Source of the DNA: Planctomonas deserti
GTDB taxonomy: Bacteria; Actinomycetota; Actinomycetes; Actinomycetales; Microbacteriaceae
Direction of reading: 5' to 3'
Assembly: GCF_003067705.1 (NCBI RefSeq)
Contig: NZ_QANL01000004.1
Coordinates: 186,001-250,000 of the forward strand
DNA length: 64,000 bases
Shown: positions 1 through 9,464 of the stretch, piece by piece
How the letters are laid out: every line of letters starts with the position of its first letter
Position numbering within the stretch: the stretch's first letter is position 1
Notes under the pieces: generated by a model
Databases searched by the model: none
What the model was told of the DNA's origin: nothing
The model's input: the letters and a program-made list of their open reading frames with translations, nothing else
Program-made: the position numbers and the translations under genes

Positions 1-1421
1 ACGCCCGCCTCGGCGAGGAAGTCCGTCAGCTCCTCGGCCATCTTCTTGGTCAGCGTCGTCACGAGCACGCGCTCGTCCTTCTCGGTGCGCTGCTTGATCT
101 CCTCGAGAAGGTCGTCGATCTGACCCTTGGTGGGCTTGACCACGATCTGCGGGTCGACGAGCCCGGTCGGGCGGATGATCTGCTCGACGACGCTGTCGGT
201 GATGCCCAGCTCGTAGCGTCCGGGGGTCGCGGACAGGTAGACGGTCTGGCCGACCCGGTCCTTGAACTCGTTCCAGCGCAGCGGCCGATTGTCGAGGGCG
301 CTCGGCAGGCGGAAGCCGTGGTCGACGAGCGTGCGCTTGCGGGACGAGTCGCCCTCGTACATGGCGCCGATCTGCGGCACGGTCACGTGCGACTCGTCGA
401 TCACGACGAGGAAGTCGTCCGGGAAGTAGTCGAGCAGGCAGTGCGGCGCCTCACCGGGCGCGCGGCCGTCGATGTGCCGCGAGTAGTTCTCGATGCCGGA
501 GCAGAACCCGATCTGCTGCATCATCTCGATGTCGAAGTTGGTGCGCATGCGCAGGCGCTGGGCCTCGAGCAGCTTGCCCTCGCGCTCGAGCACGGCGAGC
601 CGCTCCTCGAGCTCCATCTGGATGGTGCCGATGGCGCGGTTCATCACGTCGCGCTCGGCGACGTAGTGCGAGCCGGGGAAGACGGAGACGGAGTCCATCT
701 TGCGCACGACGTCGCCCGTGAGCGGGTGCAGCGTGTACAGCGCCTCGATCTCGTCGCCGAACATCTCGATGCGGATGGCCAGCTCCTCGTACATCGGGAT
801 GATCTCGATGGTGTCGCCGCGCACGCGGAAGTTGCCGCGCGAGAAGTCGACGTCGTTGCGGTTGTACTGCATGGAGACGAACTTGCGGATGAGGTCGTCG
901 CGGTTGATGCGCATGCCGACCTGCAGCGCGATCATGGCGTTGATGTACTGCTCCGGCGTGCCGAGGCCGTAGATGCAGGAGACGGTGGAGACGACGATGA
1001 CGTCGCGCCGGCTGAGCAGCGAGTTCGTGGTCGAGTGCCGGAGGCGCTCCACCTCCTCGTTGATGGACGAGTCCTTCTCGATGAAGGTGTCCGTCTGCGG
1101 AACGTACGCCTCAGGCTGGTAGTAGTCGTAATAGGAGACGAAGTACTCGACCGCGTTGTTCGGCATCAGCTCGCGGAACTCGTTGGCGAGCTGCGCCGCG
1201 AGGGTCTTGTTGTGGGCGAGCACGAGCGTAGGTCGCTGCACGGCCTCGACCAGCCACGCGGTGGTCGCCGACTTTCCGGTACCGGTCGCGCCGAGCAGCA
1301 CGACGTCGGTCTCACCCGCGTTGATGTGACCGGCCAGCTCGGCGATGGCCTGCGGCTGGTCGCCGCTCGGCTTGTACTCGCTGATGACCTCGAAGGGGCG
1401 CACGGAACGGGTGGCTTGCAT
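1..1421 (-). CDS. uvrB: UvrABC excinuclease subunit B (3' end outside window)
   Basis: Damage-recognition helicase of nucleotide excision repair: receives DNA from UvrA, verifies the lesion and recruits UvrC. About 473 codons are visible and the reading frame runs off the left edge, so the C-terminal helicase motifs and UvrC-binding tail are not seen. Visible: Walker A GATGTGKS (residues 44-51), the aromatic beta-hairpin [12 protein letters not shown] (about 97-108), the Walker B-like DESH (about 340) and LSATPG (about 395). The ATG at 1421 gives [12 protein letters not shown], the usual actinobacterial N-terminus, although a GAGG lies only one base upstream of it. It follows coaE after 154 bp, matching the rpsA-coaE-uvrB order of mycobacteria. 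I saw no actinobacterial LexA box in the upstream gap. Confidence 0.97.
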   Translation of the reverse strand, partial: MQATRSVRPFEVISEYKPSGDQPQAIAELAGHINAGETDVVLLGATGTGKSATTAWLVEAVQRPTLVLAHNKTLAAQLANEFRELMPNNAVEYFVSYYDYYQPEAYVPQTDTFIEKDSSINEEVERLRHSTTNSLLSRRDVIVVSTVSCIYGLGTPEQYINAMIALQVGMRINRDDLIRKFVSMQYNRNDVDFSRGNFRVRGDTIEIIPMYEELAIRIEMFGDEIEALYTLHPLTGDVVRKMDSVSVFPGSHYVAERDVMNRAIGTIQMELEERLAVLEREGKLLEAQRLRMRTNFDIEMMQQIGFCSGIENYSRHIDGRAPGEAPHCLLDYFPDDFLVVIDESHVTVPQIGAMYEGDSSRKRTLVDHGFRLPSALDNRPLRWNEFKDRVGQTVYLSATPGRYELGITDSVVEQIIRPTGLVDPQIVVKPTKGQIDDLLEEIKQRTEKDERVLVTTLTKKMAEELTDFLAEAG

Positions 1422-1575
1422 ACCTCAAGTTTAAGAGGGACCACCGACATCGGTCCGGCGTGTCCGCTGGGAGCGCAACGCCTCCCGCGGGGCCGGTCTG
1501 CCGGTGCCGATCCGCCCTGCCGGAGTGCCCGACCCTGCGACCAAGTGTGGTCGCCCTCTCCGCGGAACCGCGCGA

Positions 1576-2178
1576 TCAGCCCGCCCGCGGGATGGTGCCC
1601 CAGAACGCGTCCACCTGGCCGAGGGTCTCCTCGAGCGAGCCGTTGGCGTCGATCACCACGTCCGCAATGGCGAGCCGCTCCGACTCCGGCGCCTGGGACG
1701 CCATCCGGCGCAGCGCCTCGACGCGCGACATCCCGCGCAGCTCGGTGAGCCGGCGGATCCGGTTCTCCTCCGTGGCGCTCACGACGACCACGATGTCGAA
1801 CGGGTGGTCGACGGCGGCCTCGACGAGCAGCGGCACGTCGTACACGACGACGGCCCGCGGGTTCTCGGCCCTGGCCGCCTCGATGAGCTCGGAGGACCGC
1901 TTCCGCACCGCCGGGTGAGTGATCGAGTTCAGCAGCGCGAGCTTCTCTGGGTAGGCGAACACGACCGCGCCGAGCGACTTGCGGTCGAGGGAGCCGTCCG
2001 GTGCGATGACGCCGGGGCCGAACTCCTCCTCGATGCGCCGCAGCGCATCCGTGCCGGGCTCGACGACCTCGCGGGCCAGGGCGTCCGCGTCGATGTGCAC
2101 GGCGCCGAGCTCGGCCATGCGCTCGGCCACGACCGACTTCCCCGCGGCGATGCCGCCCGTCAACCCGATCAGGAACAC
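1576..2178 (-). CDS. coaE: Dephospho-CoA kinase
   Basis: Last step of coenzyme A synthesis: phosphorylates the ribose 3'-hydroxyl of dephospho-CoA with ATP. 200 residues, normal for the single-domain enzyme. The P-loop GLTGGIAAGKS is at residues 5-15, followed by the substrate-binding HIDADALAREVVEPG (about 28-42) and the VVYDVPLL strand typical of CoaE. The start is GTG at 2178. In Mycobacterium CoaE is fused to a C-terminal GrpB-like domain; that domain is absent here. It lies between rpsA and uvrB in conserved order, separated from rpsA by a terminator and a repeat, so it probably has its own promoter. Confidence 0.97.
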   Translation of the reverse strand: MFLIGLTGGIAAGKSVVAERMAELGAVHIDADALAREVVEPGTDALRRIEEEFGPGVIAPDGSLDRKSLGAVVFAYPEKLALLNSITHPAVRKRSSELIEAARAENPRAVVVYDVPLLVEAAVDHPFDIVVVVSATEENRIRRLTELRGMSRVEALRRMASQAPESERLAIADVVIDANGSLEETLGQVDAFWGTIPRAG

Positions 2179-2261
2179 CCGTCAACCCTATTCCGGTCGG
2201 CGACGCGCTGACGCGCCTCCCCCGTCCCACCCGCGTCCCCGTCCCCGCCCGCCTCCGAGCC

Positions 2262-2332
2262 CGTGAGGTGCCCGAATCGGTCGTGTTTTCGGCTCGGGAA
2301 GGTCCGAAGCAGGCACCTCAGGGGAATGGGGA
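2262..2332. repeat. Palindromic REP-like element, copy 1 (coaE-rpsA gap)
   Basis: About 70 bp with inverted arms: GTGAGGTGCCCGAATCGGTC on the left and, after a short loop, GGTCCGAAGCAGGCACCTCA on the right, then GGGGAATGGGGAT. The same arms, loop and GGGG(A)TGGGG trailer occur twice inside priA at 36728-36888. The element lies in the roughly 300-bp gap between coaE and rpsA; the rest of that gap is G/C-rich sequence without a credible gene, plus the rpsA terminator. Confidence 0.8.
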
Positions 2333-2420
2333 TCCCGGGAGGCGGAGGAGCGGGGGGCGGGCGGGCGCCGGGGGGAGGGAGGGCGCCGGGGGGAAAGCGG
2401 CGGGCGCCGGGGAAAGCGAA

Positions 2421-2452
2421 GGGGCGGTCCCTCCCGAAGGAGGAACCGCCCC
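2421..2452 (-). terminator. Rho-independent-type terminator after rpsA
   Basis: A near-perfect hairpin (GGGGCGGTCC...GGAACCGCCCC, with an inner CTCC/GGAG stem around GAAG) begins about 28 bp beyond the rpsA stop codon. On the minus strand it is followed by a moderately T-rich TTCGCTTTCC rather than a full U-run, as is common in high-GC actinobacteria. Confidence 0.7.
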
Positions 2453-2479
2453 GATGCACCCGTTGCCGGGCGGTGGTGC

Positions 2480-3937
2480 TTAGGAGTTGCTCGAGAGCTT
2501 CTCGCGGAGGGCCGCGAGGGACTCGTCATCGGCGAGCGTGCCCGCACCGGTCGACTCGCTCGTGAAGGAGGAGCCACCGACGGACGTGGTGCCGGTGTCG
2601 GAAGCCTCGGCCTCGGCGGCAGCGGCGACCTGCTTCTTGTGGGCCTCCCAGCGAGCCTGGGCGGCAGCGTAGTCCTGCTCCCACTTCTCGCGCTGGGCCT
2701 CGAAGCCTTCCTTCCACTCGTTCGTCTCCGGGTCGAAGCCCTCGGGGTACTTGTAGTTCCCCTGCTCGTCGTACTCGGTGAGCATGCCGTAGAGCGCCGG
2801 GTCGAACTCGGTGCCCTCGGGGTCCACGCCCTCGTTGGCCTGCTTGAGGCTCAGCGAGATGCGGCGACGCTCGAGGTCGATGTCGATGACCTTGACGAAG
2901 ACCTCTTCGCCGACCGACACGACCTGCTCGGCGAGCTCGACGTGCTTGCCGGACAGCTCCGAGATGTGCACGAGGCCCTCGATGCCGTCCGCGACGCGCA
3001 CGAACGCACCGAACGGAACGAGCTTGGTGACCTTGCCCGGTGCGACCTGGCCGATGGCGTGGGTGCGGGCGAAGACCTGCCACGGGTCCTCCTGCGTCGC
3101 CTTGAGCGACAGGGAGACGCGCTCGCGCTCGAGGTCGACCTCGAGGATCTCGACGGTGACCTCCTGGCCGACCTCGACGACCTCGCTGGCGTGCTCGATG
3201 TGCTTCCAGCTGAGCTCCGACACGTGGACGAGACCGTCGACGCCGCCGAGGTCCACGAACGCACCGAAGTTGACGATCGAGGAGACGACGCCCTTGCGGA
3301 CCTGACCCTTGTGGAGGTTGTTGAGGAAGGTCGAACGGCTCTCGGACTGCGTCTGCTCGAGCAGGGCGCGACGGGAGAGAACGACGTTGTTGCGGTTCTT
3401 GTCGAGCTCGAGGATCTTCGCCTCGATCTCCTGGCCGAGGTACGGCGTGAGGTCGCGCACGCGGCGGAGCTCGATGAGCGACGCCGGGAGGAAGCCACGG
3501 AGGCCGATGTCGACGATGAGGCCACCCTTGACGACCTCGATCACGGAACCGGTGACAACGCCATCGGACTCCTTGATCTTCTCGACGTCGCCCCACGCGC
3601 GCTCGTACTGTGCGCGCTTCTTGGACAGGATGAGCCGGCCCTCCTTGTCCTCCTTCTGGAGAACAAGAGCCTCGACGCTGTCGCCGACCTGGACGACCTC
3701 GCTCGGGTCGACGTCGTGCTTGATGGAAAGTTCGCGGGAGGGAATGACGCCCTCGGTCTTGTAACCGACGTCGAGGAGGACCTCGTCGCGGTCGATCTTC
3801 ACCACGGTGCCCTCGATGAGGTCTCCGTCGTTGAAGAATTTCAGGGTCTTCTCGACCGCGGCAAGGAAGTCTTCTGCGGAGCCGATGTCATTTACGGCTA
3901 CCTGCTTCAGTGCCTTGTCGGTCGTTGCGATCGTCAT
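2480..3937 (-). CDS. rpsA: 30S ribosomal protein S1
   Basis: mRNA-binding protein of the small ribosomal subunit. 485 residues with four S1 OB-fold domains, as usual in actinobacteria (E. coli has six). Domain cores visible in order: GDLIEGTVVKIDRDEVLLDVG (about 38-58), VVTGSVIEVVKGGLIVDIG, GVVSSIVNFGAFVDLGGVDG, and GKVTKLVPFGAFVRVADGIEG. The last two carry the FGAFV signature of RNA-binding S1 domains. The C-terminal third is acidic, Ala- and Ser-rich and probably disordered. The ATG at 3937 has GGAGC about 10 bp upstream. The gene appears to be a single transcription unit: a long upstream gap with a repeat array, and a strong hairpin just after the stop. Confidence 0.98.
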   Translation of the reverse strand: MTIATTDKALKQVAVNDIGSAEDFLAAVEKTLKFFNDGDLIEGTVVKIDRDEVLLDVGYKTEGVIPSRELSIKHDVDPSEVVQVGDSVEALVLQKEDKEGRLILSKKRAQYERAWGDVEKIKESDGVVTGSVIEVVKGGLIVDIGLRGFLPASLIELRRVRDLTPYLGQEIEAKILELDKNRNNVVLSRRALLEQTQSESRSTFLNNLHKGQVRKGVVSSIVNFGAFVDLGGVDGLVHVSELSWKHIEHASEVVEVGQEVTVEILEVDLERERVSLSLKATQEDPWQVFARTHAIGQVAPGKVTKLVPFGAFVRVADGIEGLVHISELSGKHVELAEQVVSVGEEVFVKVIDIDLERRRISLSLKQANEGVDPEGTEFDPALYGMLTEYDEQGNYKYPEGFDPETNEWKEGFEAQREKWEQDYAAAQARWEAHKKQVAAAAEAEASDTGTTSVGGSSFTSESTGAGTLADDESLAALREKLSSNS

Positions 3938-4209
3938 GTAGTAGTTGCTCCAGAATGGACATGGTTCAGGTCACGGACGATGTGGTGCGATTGGCTCGCC
4001 GTGACAGGCGAATAGGAGTGCCGCGAGTGCGACATTCGATTCTAGCGCCCGTAGCACGGGCACGCCAGCCCGCGGAACGCCCCGCGCGCCGCGTGCCGCC
4101 GCGGGCTGCCGCGGGAGCGCGGGCCGCCGCGGGGCGGCGGGGTGATGCGGGAGCGCGGGGCGATGCGACCCTCCTCCGCCAGGCGGCGCCATTCGTGAGA
4201 ACCAAGCCA
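3938..4209 (-). promoter_or_regulatory. rpsA upstream region with weak promoter candidate
   Basis: Non-coding leader and promoter zone of rpsA. Read on the minus strand it has a TAGAAT (4039-4044) that could serve as a -10 box about 100 bp before the start codon. I found no convincing -35, so the exact promoter is uncertain. The stretch 4060-4190 is extremely G/C-rich with simple GCGGG/CGCGG repeats and no plausible gene. The remainder of the 480-bp gap, up to the DUF885 gene, is the repeat array listed next. Confidence 0.35.
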
Positions 4210-4350
4210 CGCAATTCAGCAGGGAGGCATCCGACGTCGGCATGTCGCCGCTCCGCACCGGCGTGTCGGCCGGGATTTGCTGAATTGCGCTCACCGGCGG
4301 CGGAATCTGCTGAATTGCGTCCACCGGCGGGCGGGATCTGCTGAATTGCG
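4210..4350. repeat. 80-bp inverted-end element plus end-motif array, cluster 1
   Basis: The 80-bp element spans 4210-4289: CGCAATTCAGCAG at the left, GGATTTGCTGAATTGCG at the right, with CGGCGTGTCGGCC just inside the right end. Two further copies of the right-end motif follow on the same strand, ending at 4319 and 4350 (spacing 30 and 31 bp), separated by CACCGGCGG-type spacers. It lies between the DUF885 stop and the rpsA promoter region. The same architecture recurs at 31354-31557 and 56034-56206. Confidence 0.85.
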
Positions 4351-4417
4351 CTCAGGTCCGCGGCAGCCGGTCCGCTGACTCGGCGATCCAGTGAACTGCT
4401 GACCCGCTGGACGGCGG

Positions 4418-6154
4418 TCAGGCGAGCAGGGCCGCGCGCAGGGTGTCGAGGCCGACGCCGCCGAGGTCCAGCGCGCGGCGGTGGAAGCGCTTGATGTCGA
4501 AGTCCGCGCCCTCGCGCCTGCGGGCCTCGTCGCGCAGCTGCTCCCAGATGCGCTGCCCCACCTTGTAGGACGGCGCCTGACCTGGCCAGCCGAGGTAGCG
4601 GTTCACCTCGAAGCGCACGAAGCTCTCGTCCATGTTGACGTTGCGCTTCATGAACTCGAAGGCGTAGTCCGCGTCCCAGGTGCCCGTCCCGTCGAGGCGC
4701 GGCTTGCGCAGGTGGACGCCGATGTCGAGCACGACGCGGGCCGCCCGCATCCGCTGGCCGTCGAGCATGCCGAGCCGGTCCGCGGGGTCGTCGAGGTAAC
4801 CGAGCTCCTCCATGAGCCGCTCCGCGTACAGCGCCCAGCCCTCCGCGTGGCCGGACGTGCCGGCGATGCGACGCCAGCTGTTGAGGCTCGCCTTGTTGTA
4901 GGTCGCCTGCGCGATCTGCAGGTGATGACCGGGCACGCCCTCGTGGTAGACCGTCGTGAGTTCGCGCCAGGTCGCGAACTCGGTGACCCCCTCAGGAACG
5001 GACCACCACATGCGGCCGGGGCGGGAGAAGTCATCGGCCGGGCCCGTGTAGTAGATGCCGCCCTCGTTCGTCGGCGCGATGCGGCACTCGAGCTCGCGGA
5101 TCACCTCCGGGATGTCGAAGTGCGAGCGGGAGAGCTCCTCGACGGCGCGGTCGCTCGTCTCCTGCATCCAGCGCTGCAACGCGTCCGTGCCGTGCAGCGT
5201 GCGGCTCTCGTCCGCGTCGAGGTGGGCGATGGCCTCCAGGACGCCGGCGCCCGGCTTGATCTCCCGGGCGATGGCCTCCTGCTCCTCCGTCATGCGGGCC
5301 AACTCCTCAATGCCCCACTCGTAGGTCTCGTCGAGGTCGATGGTCGCGCCGAGGAAGCCGCGGGACGCCAGCGCGTACTCCTCCCGGCCCGCGGCGTCGT
5401 CCTGCCGCGCCGCGGGCTCGAGTTCGGTCCGAAGGAAGTCGGCGAGGCCGGCGTACGCCTCGGCGGCCTGCCCGGCGGCGCGGTCGAGATCGGCGCGGAG
5501 CGACTCCGGCAGTTCGGCCCCGTCGACCGACGCGCCGGTGACGAGGGAGCGGAAGAAGCCGTCGGAGGACGCGTGCGCCGCGGCCTGCTCGGCGACCTCC
5601 CGCACCTGGCGCTTCGCCGGGGCGGCGCCCGCGGCGATGCCCGCGGCGAGCGTCTGCCGGTACCCGGACACGGCACCCGGCACGTTGCGCAGCCGCTCCG
5701 CGATCGTGGCCCAGTCGCCCTCGGAGCCGGTGGGCATGAGGTCGAACACCTCGCGGATCTCCTGGGCCGGCGACGCGATCACGTTCAGGTCCCGCAGGTG
5801 GAGCCTCGCCTCGTGCCGCTCGAGGTCGAGTTCGAGCTCGCGGCGGAGGTCGGCCGCCGTCACGACGTCCACCTCGTCCCCGGGCTCGGCCGAGTCGAGC
5901 GCGGCGAGCACCCGGCGGGCGGCCTCGGCGCGCCGCTCGTGGCCGGCGGGCGAGTAGTCGGAGTACTGCCCCTCGCGGCCGGGGCGGCCGAGGTACACGT
6001 GCAGCTCGGGGCTCAGCTCGAGGAGGGTGTCGACCCAGCCCTCCGCGATCGCGTCGACCGCCGTGGGCCTGCGCGCTCCGGGCGGCGTTCCGGGCGTGCC
6101 GGTCATCGCGCTCTGTCCCGTGCCGGTGGTCTCGTTCTCGCGGGGGCTCGTCAT
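4418..6154 (-). CDS. DUF885 family putative metallopeptidase
   Basis: 578 residues, the normal length for DUF885 proteins, a widespread family regarded as zinc-dependent carboxypeptidase-like hydrolases. The family hallmark YHEGVPGHHLQ is at about residue 400, followed about 30 residues later by GHAEGWALYAERL, which would supply the glutamate ligand. No signal peptide is apparent, so it is probably cytoplasmic. The ATG at 6154 gives MTSPRENETTG; an internal ATG 15 codons later is an alternative because the first residues are low-complexity. The substrate is unknown. It stands between the PTS IIA gene and rpsA, with no obvious operon partner. Confidence 0.9.
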   Translation of the reverse strand: MTSPRENETTGTGQSAMTGTPGTPPGARRPTAVDAIAEGWVDTLLELSPELHVYLGRPGREGQYSDYSPAGHERRAEAARRVLAALDSAEPGDEVDVVTAADLRRELELDLERHEARLHLRDLNVIASPAQEIREVFDLMPTGSEGDWATIAERLRNVPGAVSGYRQTLAAGIAAGAAPAKRQVREVAEQAAAHASSDGFFRSLVTGASVDGAELPESLRADLDRAAGQAAEAYAGLADFLRTELEPAARQDDAAGREEYALASRGFLGATIDLDETYEWGIEELARMTEEQEAIAREIKPGAGVLEAIAHLDADESRTLHGTDALQRWMQETSDRAVEELSRSHFDIPEVIRELECRIAPTNEGGIYYTGPADDFSRPGRMWWSVPEGVTEFATWRELTTVYHEGVPGHHLQIAQATYNKASLNSWRRIAGTSGHAEGWALYAERLMEELGYLDDPADRLGMLDGQRMRAARVVLDIGVHLRKPRLDGTGTWDADYAFEFMKRNVNMDESFVRFEVNRYLGWPGQAPSYKVGQRIWEQLRDEARRREGADFDIKRFHRRALDLGGVGLDTLRAALLA

Positions 6155-6234
6155 GCCGACGAGCCTATTGCGCCGCTCGACCGGCCACGCCGCAGGACCG
6201 GGCGGACCGCCCACCGGAGGGGACCGCGCGGCGG

Positions 6235-6717
6235 CTACTCCCCCGAGACCGGCTCGCTTGTCGAGAACGCGGCCAGCACCTCGTCGGTCGAGGTCGCCGA
6301 GAGGATCCGGTCGACCGTCGAGCGGTCGAGCAGCACGTCGGCGAGGCGGGCCAGCATGGCGATGTGTCCCCCGCCGTGGGCGGCGATGCCGATCACCAGG
6401 TGCACGGCCTCGCCGTTCCAGTCCACGCCCTCCGGGAAGCGGAGCAGGCTCAGCGCGTCGCGGTGCACCGCGTGCTTGCCCGCGATGGTGCCGTGCGGCA
6501 GAGCGACGCCGTTGCCGACGTAGGTCGACACCGAGGTCTCGCGGCGCAGCATCGATCCGACGTAGGACGGCTCGACCGCGCCGCTCTGCACGAGCAGCGC
6601 TCCCGCCTGGCTGACGGCGTCGAGCCGGTCGGTGGCCGTGGCCTCCAGCAGGACGCCGCCCTCGAGGAGGAGTGCGGCGATCGTCGAGGGCGGGCTGTCG
6701 ATGGGGCTCGTGGGCAC
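6235..6717 (-). CDS. PTS EIIA domain protein, mannitol/fructose type
   Basis: 160-residue stand-alone EIIA type-2 domain. The phosphoacceptor histidine is in VALPHGT (His75), equivalent to the (A/G)IPH motif of mannitol IIA; YVGNG precedes it. In sugar PTS this domain takes phosphate from HPr and passes it to a IIB domain, but no IIB, IIC, HPr or EI gene lies nearby. It either works with a transporter encoded elsewhere or has a regulatory role. The GTG at 6717 (VPTSPIDSP) is chosen because earlier in-frame codons read back through low-quality sequence towards polA. Confidence 0.85.
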   Translation of the reverse strand: MPTSPIDSPPSTIAALLLEGGVLLEATATDRLDAVSQAGALLVQSGAVEPSYVGSMLRRETSVSTYVGNGVALPHGTIAGKHAVHRDALSLLRFPEGVDWNGEAVHLVIGIAAHGGGHIAMLARLADVLLDRSTVDRILSATSTDEVLAAFSTSEPVSGE

Positions 6718-6779
6718 CGGGGTACTTCTTTCGCTGATGGTTCCTCTGAGGCACCGCCGTCGGCGCCCTCGATGCCGCT

Positions 6780-9464
6780 CTAGTGCGCGGCCTCGTCCCA
6801 ATTCTCTCCCCGACCGACCTGCACGTCGAGAGGCACGGACAGCGAGGCGGCACCGGCCATGCGGCTGGTCACGATCGACTCGAGCGCGTTCCACTCCGCG
6901 TCGTGCACCTCGAACACGAGCTCGTCGTGCACCTGCATGAGCATGCGCGCCTGCAACCCCTGCTCGCGGAGGTCGCGGTCGATGCCGATCATCGCGAACT
7001 TCATGATGTCGGCGGCGGAGCCCTGGATGGGCGCGTTCAGGGCCTGGCGCTCGGCGTTGTCGCGGATCACCCGGTTCGGGCTCTTCAGGTCGGGGAAGGG
7101 CCGGCGGCGGCCGAAGATCGTCTCCGTGTAGCCGTCCTCCCGCGCCTGCTCGACGACGTTGCGCAGGTAGTCGCGCACCGAGCCGAAGCGCGAGAAGTAG
7201 TCGCTCATGAGCTGCTTGGCCTCGGCGGTCTCGATGCGCAGCTGCTTCGACAGGCCGAACGCGCTGAGCCCGTACGCGAGCCCGTAGGACATCGCCTTCA
7301 CCTTGCTGCGCATCTCGGACGTGACGTCGCCCGGGCCGACGCCGAAAACGCGCGAGCCGACGAAGCGGTGCAGGTCCTCCCCCGCGTTGAACGCCTCGAT
7401 GAGCCCGGGGTCCCCGGAGAGGTGCGCCATGATGCGCATCTCGATCTGCGAGTAGTCCGCGGTGAGCAGGGTGTCGTATCCCTCGCCAACGCGGAAGGCC
7501 CGGCGGATGCGGCGGCCCTCCTCGGTGCGGATGGGGATGTTCTGCAGGTTCGGGTCAGTCGACGAGATGCGTCCCGTGCTCGTGCCCGTCTGCACGTACG
7601 AGGTGTGGATGCGCCCGTCCGGCCCGATGGACCGCTCGAGGGTCTCGATGATCTGGCGAAGCTTGCTCGCGTCGCGGTGCTGCAGCAGGAGGTCGAGGAA
7701 CGGGTGGGGATTGGACGCCTGCAGATCGGCGAGCGCGCCGGCGTCCGTGGAGAAGCCGGTCTTGTTGGCCCGGGTCTTCGGCATGCCGAGCTGATCGAAC
7801 AGCACCTCCTGCAGCTGCTTCGGCGACCCGAGGTTGAGCTCGCGGCCCACCTCCGCGTAGGCGCTCTGCGCGAGCGCGGCCACCCGCTCGCCGAGCGCGG
7901 AGGAGAGCTCACCGAGCGTCGCGCGGTCCGTCGTCATGCCGCTCAGCTCCATGTGGGCGAGCACCAGCAGCGTCGGCAGCTCGATGTCGACGAGCACGGA
8001 CAGCGTCGTCGCGTCGAGCTCGTCCCGCATCGCCGTGCACAGGCGCTGCGTGAACCAGGCCTCGAGCGGGGTGGTCAGGATGTCGTCCGCGGGGACCAGC
8101 TGGTTCTGATCCGGCTGGGGCAGGTCCTCGTGCAGGTGCCGCGCGACGAGCGCAGCAAGCGTCTTGTCCGGGGATCCCGGTCGCAGGAGCCAGCCGGCGA
8201 CGTGCGCGTCGAACGCGAGGCCGTCGAAGGCCAGGCCGGACTGCGTCATGGCTTTCACCTGGTACTTGGCGTCGCTCATGACCTTGGGGCTGGGGCCGGC
8301 GAGCCACCGCTCGAACGGCGCGTAGTCCTGCCGGTCCGGCACCCAGGGCAGCGTCACGGACTCCGTCGCACTGGCGACGCCGAAGCCGGTCACCCTGCCG
8401 TCGTACACCTCGACCGTGAGGCCGAGCCCGCCCGGCGTCGCCGCGGACGAGCGCTCGAGCCACTTCTCGAGCTCCTCGTCGAGCAGGTTCTGGGCCTCGG
8501 GGTGCGGGGTCGACTCCGTGACGTCCTCGTTGACGGCGACCTCGAGCGTGTTCGCGCTCGACGTCGGCTCCTCGTCGGCCTCGAGCTTGAGGATCCGGTC
8601 GAGCAGCGTGCGGAACTGCAGCCGGTCGAAAAGCTCGCGCAGGGCGGGCTCGTCGATGCCCTTCCGCTCGAGGTCCGCCGGGCCGACCGGCAGTTCGACG
8701 TCGGTCAGGAGCCGGTTGAGCTTGCGGTTGCGCACGACGTTCTCGACCTGGGCGCGGAGGTTCTCGCCCACCTTGCCGCCGATGGACTCGCGGTTCTCGA
8801 GCACGGCGTCGAGGGATCCGTACTGGTTGATCCACTTGGCCGCCGTCTTCGGGCCGACCTTGTCGACCCCGGGCAGGTTGTCGCTGGTCTCGCCCACGAG
8901 CGCCGCGATGTCCGGGTACTGCTCCGGCGTCACGCCGTACTTCTCCATCACCTTCTCGGCGTCGTACCGACCCAGCTGGCTCACGCCCATGGCGTTCGGG
9001 TAGAGCAGCGTGACGTCGTCGTTCACGAGCTGGATGGTGTCCCGGTCGCCGGAGACCACGAGGACCCGGAAGCCCTGCTCCGCGCCCTGCTTGGCCAGGG
9101 TCGCGAGGATGTCGTCCGCCTCGTAGTCCTCCTTGGCGATGGTGGTGATGTTCATGGTCTTCAGCGCCTCCTGGAGGAGCGGGACCTGACCGGTGAACTC
9201 GGGCGGCGTCGCGCCGCGGGTGCCCTTGTACTCCGCGTACTCGCGCGTGCGGAACGAGAAGCGCGAGATGTCGAACGCCACCGCGACGTGGGTCGGCTTC
9301 TCCTTCTGCAGCAGGAGCAGCAGCATGGCGAGGAAGCCGTGGATGGCGTTGGTGTGCTGGCCGTCGCGGGTGGTGAAGCTGTCGACGGGGAGCGCGTAGA
9401 ACGCCCGGAATGCCAGCGAGTGGCCGTCGACGATCAGAAGGGTAGGCTTTTCGGGATTCGGCAC
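6780..9464 (-). CDS. polA: DNA polymerase I
   Basis: Gap-filling and Okazaki-fragment-processing polymerase, 894 residues. N-terminal 5'-nuclease domain: LLIVDGHSLAFRAFYALP at the start, then DYEADD and SGDRD metal-binding clusters. The middle domain has the 3'-5' exonuclease fold, but the DTE-type catalytic acidic residues are not present (LTVEVYDGR stands where they would be), so proofreading is probably absent, as in mycobacterial PolA. Polymerase motifs A (TADYSQIEMRIMAHLSGDP, about 666), B (KAMSYGLAYGLSAFG, about 720) and C (QVHDELVFEV, about 840) are intact. The start is GTG at 9464; longer readings extend into non-coding sequence. It is divergent from the thioesterase gene, 109 bp apart. 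Confidence 0.97.
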   Translation of the reverse strand: MPNPEKPTLLIVDGHSLAFRAFYALPVDSFTTRDGQHTNAIHGFLAMLLLLLQKEKPTHVAVAFDISRFSFRTREYAEYKGTRGATPPEFTGQVPLLQEALKTMNITTIAKEDYEADDILATLAKQGAEQGFRVLVVSGDRDTIQLVNDDVTLLYPNAMGVSQLGRYDAEKVMEKYGVTPEQYPDIAALVGETSDNLPGVDKVGPKTAAKWINQYGSLDAVLENRESIGGKVGENLRAQVENVVRNRKLNRLLTDVELPVGPADLERKGIDEPALRELFDRLQFRTLLDRILKLEADEEPTSSANTLEVAVNEDVTESTPHPEAQNLLDEELEKWLERSSAATPGGLGLTVEVYDGRVTGFGVASATESVTLPWVPDRQDYAPFERWLAGPSPKVMSDAKYQVKAMTQSGLAFDGLAFDAHVAGWLLRPGSPDKTLAALVARHLHEDLPQPDQNQLVPADDILTTPLEAWFTQRLCTAMRDELDATTLSVLVDIELPTLLVLAHMELSGMTTDRATLGELSSALGERVAALAQSAYAEVGRELNLGSPKQLQEVLFDQLGMPKTRANKTGFSTDAGALADLQASNPHPFLDLLLQHRDASKLRQIIETLERSIGPDGRIHTSYVQTGTSTGRISSTDPNLQNIPIRTEEGRRIRRAFRVGEGYDTLLTADYSQIEMRIMAHLSGDPGLIEAFNAGEDLHRFVGSRVFGVGPGDVTSEMRSKVKAMSYGLAYGLSAFGLSKQLRIETAEAKQLMSDYFSRFGSVRDYLRNVVEQAREDGYTETIFGRRRPFPDLKSPNRVIRDNAERQALNAPIQGSAADIMKFAMIGIDRDLREQGLQARMLMQVHDELVFEVHDAEWNALESIVTSRMAGAASLSVPLDVQVGRGENWDEAAH

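Noticed and set aside
1-1421. Truncated uvrB
   Set aside because: The frame is open to the window edge, so the missing C-terminus is a boundary effect.
1422-1575. SOS (LexA) box upstream of uvrB
   Set aside because: I looked for a TCGAAC...GTTCGA-type palindrome and found none; only a weak GGACC/GGTCC hairpin is present.
2169-2577. Small proline/arginine-rich open frames between coaE and rpsA
   Set aside because: No similarity to known proteins, no ribosome site, and they overlap the rpsA terminator and a palindromic repeat.
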